Below, piece after piece: positions 57,153-64,000 of a DNA stretch of 64,000 bases (the stretch's first letter is position 1; every line of letters starts with the position of its first letter). The translations under genes were made by a program, and so were the position numbers. The stretch lies in the NCBI GenBank assembly GCA_023213395.1, contig CM041465.1:69137741-69201740 (forward strand), written 5' to 3'. This DNA is from Cycas panzhihuaensis. Its lineage: Eukaryota; Cycadophyta. A model generated the notes under the pieces. That model had not been told where the DNA came from. It worked only from the letters and a program-made list of their open reading frames with translations, and did no database searches.

Positions 57153-58769
57153 TCATATATATTCCATTTTTGGTTTTACTATATGAGGAGGTATTTTCAA
57201 TCCATTTCTTTTCAGGTATTCACATAACATAGCAACATCTTGCATAGTATCCAGCAGTGCTAAAGTTGGTTGTTCCCTCGATTGCAGCTGATCAATTTCT
57301 TGATTTAGCTCATTATTAACTCTCTCTGTTAACTCTAATTGATCTTTGTATGCATTACATTCTCTCCATAAATTTTTGCACCGTTCTATTTCTTCATCTG
57401 CCTTTATAATCCATGCTCCCAGCCGGTGATAAACTTGCTGCATATCTGCCAAAATGTACCTATCAAATCTCTTCTTGAACTCCTCTACCTGTGGTCTGAC
57501 CTCATTTATGTTGTCCACCCAATCCATTATAAACTTTTTTAAAGAGTTCAATTTCTCCTCTGTAATTTGGTGAATCTGTTTTAGGGATTCTTCTAATGGT
57601 TTAGCCCTACTTTCTAATTCCGTAACCAACTGCCTGGTTACTTTCACCAGAAATGTTGTCTTCCAATTTGTTATATCCTAGGCGTCACATTCCATTGGGT
57701 CTAACCCTTCTAAAATTTCCTTGTCTACATTAAATTCCACTTTTGGTGGCTAATTATTTAACTTTTTTATTATCTCTTTCTTCCTTTTTTCTTGTGCTAG
57801 CCTTCTTCTTTTCTGCCTTTGTTCTTCATCTTCTACTATTACTGTTTCCTCAACTCTTTCTTCTCCTCCTTCCTCCTCCACTGGTTCTGACTTTGGAACT
57901 TTGACTACTTCTTCTCTCAATGAATTGGCTCCTTTCTCCTAGTTCACCTTTTCTTTCCCTTTCTGAGTTGTATGATATTGTATTCCTGACGTTACTTGAT
58001 GCATTTGATACAATTTCTGTATCCAATGTTGGACCTGTCCTTGTTTTTTTTCCCAGTCTTCTCCACTATCATCCGTCCAACAAGCTAGTGGTGAATGTTC
58101 CCTATTTCCCTTTAGCATGCTGATTTCTGGACATTGAAATAGAAGTAAGCCTTGTAGGATAATTACGTAATAAAATGGAACAGTCTTGCTGGATTCCAAA
58201 ATTGCCTACAAACTTATCTGTATTTTTTCTTTCACAAACTTTACCCAATTTAAGACTCTTCCTTGGGCTACATGATTCACCATTGTTCTTAAATTACTAG
58301 GTATAAATGTACTCTTTTAGGTAAGCATGATTTTGGTAAAAATAAAATGTGCTATCAAGCGTTTCTCTATAACTCATATCCATGCTATCCTGATACCTAA
58401 AGTAGAAGCGTCTTTGCTTTCTGCCCCGATGATTCTTGCCGCTTCTTCCTGAGATATTAGAGTATCTCTCCTAATTTCTGCACCTTCTTTTGGAAGTCCT
58501 ATCACCGCTGCTATCATTTCCTCCGAGATTTGTACCATCTCTGGATATTTAGCTAATAACAGAAGTATTGTCTGTAAAAACTTTTCAGCATTAGGCAGAA
58601 CTCCTAACATAATAAATTTATGTAATCTAGCCTTTATAATAAGTTTCCTTCTTTTATCATCTTCTCTCATAGTTCGCCATTCTGCGCGCACCCTGAAGTC
58701 ATCACTTTCTTTAATTAAAAGTGTTTGCGACATTTTTCCCTTATCGTTACTTTTAGGATTTATACCCAC
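57153..58769 (-). pseudogene. Gypsy-G third ORF (accessory ORF 3' of pol), about 539 codons
   Basis: One frame from the Met at 58769 (MGINPKSNDKGKMSQ) to 57153, with about six nonsense codons and no frameshift. N-terminal 130 residues are helical and charged (RAEWRTMREDDKRRK, HKFIMLGVLPNAEKFL, ISEEMIAAVIGLPKEG, EEAARIIGAES). Next come NLRTMVNHVAQGRVLNWVKF, a Glu/Lys/Arg-rich linker (EEEGGEERVEETVIVEDEEQ, then QKRRRLAQEKRKKEIIKK, a nuclear-signal-like stretch), and a 165-residue coiled coil. No signal peptide or membrane anchor is evident, so it is not an obvious Env. The GLP helix loosely recalls the plant transposon-protein/mobile domain (inference). Gypsy-F has a decayed homologue in the same place. 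Function unknown. Confidence 0.75.
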
Positions 58770-59450
58770 TTATAATTACGCCTGTGAATCTTTCCATAAT
58801 TCTGCTCTCCGAAGTCATTTGTCACTGCTACTTGAGTTTATTCATTACTGCTACCTTCACAATCGTTACTTCTATCTATGCGGACTCAAATTAATTCGAT
58901 ACTACTGCCTCTACAACCGTTGCTACTACCTCTGCAATCGCCTCTGCAATGTCGAATTTGTCTATCTGTGCAACTAACTCGAATTTGTCCGTCTCTGCAA
59001 CCACCTTGAATTTATCCTTCTCTGCAACTACCTCGAATTTGTCCTTCTCAGAAATTAATGTTGTACCTCATGTGTTCTTTTCTGTACTGCACAGCGCCGT
59101 TGCATTATATTTCATTCTGCTTTGTATACATCCTGAATTATGTGGGTTGTTTTCTCACCGTTGTTTTGCGATTTAGGCTGTTTCATAGCCTTGCCATTCC
59201 GTGTGGCGAGTTTACATTACATTTCATCATAACTAGGCAGTTATGAAGAGATCGTTATGTGTCACATCTGCACTTTTCGCACCTTCCCCGTATCTTAATC
59301 CTTCCTGATTAAGACATTTACGTCTAGTCGCACCTTCTTACGTGCTTGTACGGCTTACTTTATTTCCCATTGATTAATACTGTGGATATTTTTCATGCTT
59401 ATAGTGTCTTTACTAGGAATAATTGTTCCTTAGTTAATGATGTTCCCACT
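58770..59450 (-). other. Gypsy-G spacer between pol and the third ORF, with 27 bp minisatellite
   Basis: 58952-59053 holds three full and one partial 27 bp units (TCGAATTTGTC...TCTCTGCAACTACC type). The rest is non-coding. The homologous spacer in Gypsy-F carries a different repeat. Confidence 0.85.
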
Positions 59451-60666
59451 TTTTTTTTCTTTTTTACATTCTATACAATTTTAACCTACTGCCATTGACT
59501 AATTTAATCAATGGATATCCATCCAATTGTTGTAATTTTATGGCTCCATTATCATGAATACAATCAATCTTATATGGACCTAACTATCGTATTTTCATTT
59601 TGCTGAGTTTAAACTTAAATTTACTATCATACAATAATACTAAATCATTTATCTTAAAGTCAGGTTTTTTAAGGTAGCGGTCATACCATGCCTTTCACCT
59701 TTTCTTTTCCACTTTTATTTCCCATAATACTTGTGCTCTAGTCTCATCTAGCTTCATTAATTAGATCAATCATTGATCATAGAAAATTTCTGGGTCTTCC
59801 CTGAGATGTTGAGCCACTCTCAAGCTTTCTGCTTGAAATTCTAGAAGAACCACAGCTTCCAATCTGTAAACTAGTTGAAATGGGGTCTGTTTATGTGATA
59901 TTTTCTTCATTGTTCTATCTGCCCATAGGACTGAATGCAAATTTTCTGCCCAATTAGTTCGTTGTCCATTACAAATTTTCATCAAGGCAATCTTCAAGAT
60001 TTTATTTGTACTTTCTACTTGACCATTTACTCTGGGATAATATGGCGAAGACTTGCCATGTTGAATAAAAAATTCTATGGTTAAGTATTTGATTGTCTAA
60101 TTCAAAAAAGTGCTTCCTTGATTTGATATAATTTCCAAGGGACATCCGAATCTTATTATGATGATTTCATATAAGAAGTGAGTTGTGCTTCTTGCATCAC
60201 ATTTCTTCATTGGTTTAGCCTTGGTCCATTTGGTCAAGAAGTCTGTGGCCACTAATATATATCTTGCATTTGTCCTTCTGGCCAGGGGACTGATTGGTCC
60301 TACAAAATCCAATCCCCATTTTTCAAATGGAGCTTGGGCTAGTATAGGATGAAGAGGCATAAAATTCTGCTTTGATGGCTTCCCTACTCGTTGACAGATA
60401 TCACAGGATTTTACCCACCTTTCAACATCTTCGAACAGTGTTGGCCACCATAACCCTACTGTCAATATTTTTCTTACTGTGGCTTCTCCTCCTTGATGGG
60501 ATGAAGCTATCCTTTCATGGGATTCCCTTAGGACCAGCTCTACTTCATGTTGAAGTATGCACCTCTGCAGAACTTCATGAGGCCCTAGCTTATATAACAT
60601 ACCACCTATCAGTTGGAATGGAAAAGTTTTTTTAATAAAACTTCTCCTTTCTGCCTTTTCCATCAC
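59451..60666 (-). pseudogene. Gypsy-G integrase
   Basis: Zinc finger HERIASSHQGGEATVRKI followed by CDICQRVGK, then the core: KWGLDFVGPISPLARR (Asp), ISNQGSTFLN (relatives read SDQG or SDNG, so the second catalytic Asp is Asn), and, after a TAG at 60097, the NGQVESTNK stretch that carries the Glu. The C-terminal NWAENLHSVLWADRT and HKQTPFQLVYRLEAV (59770-59997) and WLGPYK-like remains (to about 59570) complete it. It inserted element DNA in live relatives. Confidence 0.92.
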
Positions 60667-60675
60667 TTGAGGTGC

Positions 60676-61212
60676 TTATCCCGTAACTAGATATTCTGTA
60701 ATTCCCTCATACCAAGCTAGAACGACTTCAATTGAAAATAGTTTGTGGTCTGGAAAGTCATCAAACACTCCTTCACTCGACTCTCCTTCTTTTATTCTAG
60801 ACAACTGATATGGTATAACATGTTTTTCTCCTTTCTTAACTACAATTTTGAACATGAATTCTTGGAATAACATTAGCCAACGACTAATTCTTTCTTACAA
60901 TATTAGTTTATTAACTAAATACTACAAAGCTTGATGATCTACAAAAAATACAAATGGATTTGCCAACAAATAATATCGAAACTTTTGCAAGGCATACACC
61001 ATGCCTAATCCTTCACGTTCTGTAACTATATAGTTACGTTCCATAGATGACAACTTCCTGCTGGCAAAAACAATTAGGAGATCGATTTTCTCATCTGTTG
61101 GTTGAGCCAACACACATCCAATGGCATATAGTGATGTATCCACATGTATATGGAATGGTTTATTCCAATCTGGAAACTTAAGCATAGGGGCTTCCACTAT
61201 CTTTTTCTTCAA
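60676..61212 (-). pseudogene. Gypsy-G RNase H
   Basis: FPDWNKPFHIHVDTSLYAIG (catalytic Asp in HVDTS), VFASRKLSSMERNYIVTERE (catalytic Glu), ALQKFRYYLLANPFVFFVDH (Asp), then after stops IVVKKGEKHVIPYQLSR, the usual end of gypsy RNase H (relatives VADxLSR). In frame with RT. Confidence 0.92.
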
Positions 61213-61248
61213 AGCATCGAAAGATAGTTGCTACTGTATAGTCCATTC

Positions 61249-62110
61249 CTATTTTACCGTTTTCTTCAGTAAGGACTCCAAGGGATAGGCTATCCGAGCA
61301 TACCCTTTTATGAATTTCTGATAGTATCCAGTTATACCCAAAAAACCCTTCAAATTTTTTGGGTTTTGTGATACTGGAAACTTTAGAATTACTTCCACCT
61401 TAGCCAGATCTGTCATCAATCCTTCCTTAGAGACAATGTATCCCAACAAGGATCCAAATGGTACCATAAAGGTACATTTATTCAAGTTTAGGCACAATCT
61501 ATATTCCCTACATAATTCTAGCATTAACCTTAGTTAGAGTAGGTGGTCTTGTGATCGACTGTACAAAGTCCAATCATCCAAAAACACCTCAATTACTTTT
61601 CCTAGCAACTTCTTGAAGATTTTTAGAATAATCCTCTGGAATGTTGCAGGAGCATTTGTTAGCCCAAATGACATGACCCTATATGCATAAGTGCCCCATT
61701 CTATGACGAATGTTGTCTTTAACTGATCTTCTAGTGCAATCTGGACTTGATTATATCCACTGAAACCATCTGTGAATGAAAACATTTCATGCCCTGCCAC
61801 CTTCTCCAACACATCTTCTGTGAAGGGAATAGGGAATAGATCTTTCTTTGTGGCTTTATTTAAAGCCTTGTAATCCACGCAGATGCAGAGTTTCCCGTTC
61901 TTCTTAGGCACCACCACTACTGGGCTGACCCATTCATTGTTTTCTACTTCAAAGATATAATTGGCTTCCAGCAGCTTATCCAACTCCATCTTTACTCATT
62001 CCTTATAATGTGGGTTCATCCTGTAAGGTCTATGCCTTACTGGTCTTGCATTTTCCATTAATTCTATTTTATGCTCACCCACGTCTGGAGGGATTCCCTT
62101 TAGGTCCTTG
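61249..62110 (-). pseudogene. Gypsy-G reverse transcriptase
   Basis: From about 62110: RPVRHRPYRMNPHYKE, a stop, then MELDKLLEANYIFEVENNEW, SPVVVVPKKNGKLCICVDYK, HEMFSFTDGFSGYNQVQI (catalytic Asp), MSFGLTNAPATFQRI, the FLDD box in VFLDDWTLYS, one TAA at 61534, then CLNLNKCTFMVPFGSLLGYI and LKGFLGITGYYQKFIKGYAR. All in one frame; copies element RNA into DNA in live relatives. Confidence 0.94.
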
Positions 62111-62950
62111 TAGGACCATGCAAAAACATCCTTGAATTCAAGAAAATGTGATGTTGCTTTTTGCATTATCTTGGGCTCCCAATAATCACCTATTTATATC
62201 CATTTTGGATTTCCTTCCATTCTAACATTAATGGATTTTAGTTGGGGTTTTCTCCCTTGTACTGTTTTCCCATCTGGGTTTAATTCATAGGCCAGTGTTT
62301 CATAAATTTCCTTGTATCCATATTCTGTAAAAGAATATGTTTGTGGAAAGTTTCTTATTTCTTCCTAATTTGATTGACAACTATTTTCCCTTTCTACAAA
62401 AGAGACATTCTTTTGTTTAATCAAACAATTTTTTTCTGCCACATTACCAGACAAATCATACAAGCAATTGTGCTGAATTTTATTAAGAGAGGAAATTACA
62501 ATATCTTCTTTTGAATTTTCTATTACAATGTTACCTTTTCCACTTGGTTCAATTTCATCTAGACACAAATCAATGAGATAGCATCTTAAGGATTTTTCTC
62601 CTATTTCTTCCCAAGCAAACGCAACCAATCCAACAAATATGTAGATGAAGCTTCGCTTACAATTTGTGGAGGGGTCTTCAGGGCTTGAAATGTCATCTCC
62701 AAATAAGGACTTATTGTTGTAGTTACTCATTCAGTTATCAAGGACAATCTATCATCATCTTCTACTTTTTCAATGTGTGGTCCATCTGAGTAAAGAGGCA
62801 ATACGACTTTCTTTCCTATAGAATATAAAGTGAAAGTCAGCTTTCCCCAATCTTGCAAAGCCTCTGTTGCCAATAGCCATGGTCATCCTAGGAGTGCAGG
62901 ATATGTTTTATTGTGATCCTGCATTCTTACAACTACAAATTCTAAGCAAA
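62111..62950 (-). pseudogene. Gypsy-G linker between protease and RT
   Basis: The 62365-62730 frame (MSNYNNKSLFGDDISSPEDP...) is in the RT frame and Glu/Ser-rich; 62750-62950 continues to protease with the frame changed. No domain recognised; Gypsy-F has a weak counterpart at 53900-55000. Confidence 0.6.
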
Positions 62951-62957
62951 CCGTAAT

Positions 62958-63305
62958 TCATGCCACCGTTACTAGGATATTCAGCAAAGATCCCATTGGT
63001 CGAACTTGCAACTGGTTAGCTAACCGAATTGCATAATCTGGGGAAACCAATTTCGGCCGTCCCAATGAAATCCATGTGGATTCAGGAAGTACATTCACTC
63101 CTAATCCACTATCCACTACTATTTTACATATCATTGTTCTGAACAGAATCATTGGAACTCTTGGATCAATTGTATCCATCTTTGTAGTTCGCAACACTGC
63201 CTTTTCCATGTGATCTAAAAAGTAACTAGCTTCCCACCATTTAAAGATAATGGTTATAGGAATAGATATACCTGATTCCATTAATAACTCTTTTATCTCT
63301 TGCAA
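62958..63305 (-). pseudogene. Gypsy-G protease
   Basis: Retropepsin active site KIVVDSGLGVNVLPESTW (Asp-Ser-Gly at about 63105-63115) and DYAIRLANQLQVRPMGSL, the second conserved part. In the frame of the nucleocapsid, with a stop between them. Confidence 0.88.
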
Positions 63306-63404
63306 TTTTTACCACGGATTCTTATCCAATCGTTCTTCGTGTACTGGTGATCACCTTTGGTACACTTGTCCTTTGAACCAGTTTACTTATTCCAATTCAT
63401 CTAT

Positions 63405-64000
63405 CTATACAGTCCTTGTAGCCTCTTGTATAGTTTTGACAGCCTCTTGTAATCTTTCTTTTTCCACTACTACATCCGAAAAGTTATTACTACTTGCTGT
63501 GTCTATGACCTTTCTGCTTCTTGTTTGAATATATACTGGTTTCTCCTTATCTGGAATTTTTGTAGCCAGATTTGAAGTTTGCACTTTCAGACTAGAATTC
63601 TTTGGGCAATTTGCCCATTCATGGTCTGCCGACCCACACTCTTCATAGATATAGTCTTTTCCTTGCTTCTGCAATAGACAATCTATCCTGAAATGCCCCC
63701 ATCTTGAACACAAATGATAGTGAACTGGATTTGTCTTTCCTTTATATTATTTGAAAGAAGAATTCTCTTTCTTTTGATAAAAGGATTCCCTTACTGGATT
63801 TCTGTGGTAACATTCCCATGTATAGTGGTTTCCTCTTTTGCAGATTTTGTACCATTTTCTTTCCATTTACTGATGTTCATTTTTAAAGTGGCCTGGTTGT
63901 CCATAGGAGGAGGGCACCATATATTTTCTTGAGATTTTTCCATTTTCAATTTGGCTATTTCCATTCTTAATTTTTCAATTTCTTCTTTCTGCTGATTTAT
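63405..64000 (-). pseudogene. Gypsy-G gag, nucleocapsid and upstream part, cut by the window end
   Basis: Two knuckle-like Cys/His stretches: CSRWGHFRIDC, and CGSADHEWANCPKN (about 63595-63640), both variants of CCHC. Upstream to 64000 the - strand encodes charged helical gag sequence with stops; the gag start and the 5' LTR lie right of the window. Confidence 0.82.

Larger units (their letters stand above)
56432..64000 (-). mobile_element. Gypsy-G: Ty3/gypsy element with a third ORF, inserted in Gypsy-F gag; 5' end outside the window
   Basis: On the - strand from 64000 down: nucleocapsid, PR, linker, RT, RNase H, IN, spacer with a 27 bp minisatellite, a third ORF of about 539 codons and a 614 bp LTR. 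RT and IN are of the non-chromodomain type (no chromodomain after IN; RT reads AGHEMFSFTDGFSGYNQVQI and FLDDWTLYS), closest in style to the Ogre/Tat/Athila side of gypsy, which also carries ORFs after pol. Almost the whole pol is one frame interrupted by nonsense codons only. Confidence 0.88.

Noticed and set aside
57153-57647. Coiled-coil frame as an isolated host gene
   Set aside because: It is in frame with two upstream segments back to 58769 and has a decayed homologue in Gypsy-F, so it belongs to the element.

Overview
This 64 kb window looks like AT-rich nuclear DNA from a seed plant with a large, repeat-filled genome. A gymnosperm is plausible, because several retroelement copies look old and decayed but have not been removed; the species cannot be named. 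I find no bacterial or organellar gene, no rRNA or tRNA gene and no intact host gene. Nearly everything identifiable is a retrotransposon, plus one decayed fragment of a host protein-coding gene.

Layout. Positions 1-2893 hold the 3' part of a decayed LINE (endonuclease end, reverse transcriptase, zf-RVT region), + strand. Positions 3895-33101 form a nest of five LTR retrotransposons that I could delimit base by base. The outermost, LTR-E (3895-33101, no recognisable coding capacity), contains Copia-A (4729-27736, target duplication gaaat). Copia-A was split by Copia-B (6518-18343) and by Copia-D (19714-25353, target duplication ctaaa). Copia-B was in turn split by an inverted chromodomain-bearing Gypsy-C (10230-16972, target duplication aagtc). 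LTR divergence, counted by eye, falls with nesting: about 20 % in E, about 10 % in A, 6-7 % in B, about 2 % in D, and one mismatch in 250 bp in C. Copia-B alone lacks a target duplication; it is flanked instead by two copies of the same 355 bp stretch of Copia-A gag, which points to recombination between two insertions.

Positions 33894-35055 hold a decayed multi-segment host gene fragment (identity tentative). From 35.3 to 47.8 kb lie unrecognised AT-rich DNA, microsatellites, a Gypsy RT-RNase H remnant (Gypsy-H), a SMART-like miniature LTR element with its own primer-binding site, a pair of 400 bp direct repeats, and a GC-rich block of consecutive perfect hairpins.

From 47.8 kb to the window end lie two copies of one Gypsy family, both on the - strand. 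Gypsy-F is older, and its gag is cut off by the 3' LTR of Gypsy-G, which runs out of the window. Both carry gag-PR-RT-RH-IN and then, 3' of pol, an additional ORF. In Gypsy-G this third ORF is one uninterrupted frame of about 539 codons broken only by nonsense codons, with a helical N-terminal half, a charged linker and a long coiled-coil C-terminus. Between pol and this ORF, each copy has its own tandem repeat; in Gypsy-F it is an array of about three dozen near-palindromic GGTTGYAACC motifs. This accessory ORF and its repeat-bearing spacer are the best candidates for something undescribed.

How the parts work together. In a live LTR element, gag builds the particle, PR cuts the polyprotein, RT/RNase H copies the RNA from the initiator-Met tRNA primer, and IN inserts the DNA. 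No element here is intact, and several have lost catalytic residues.
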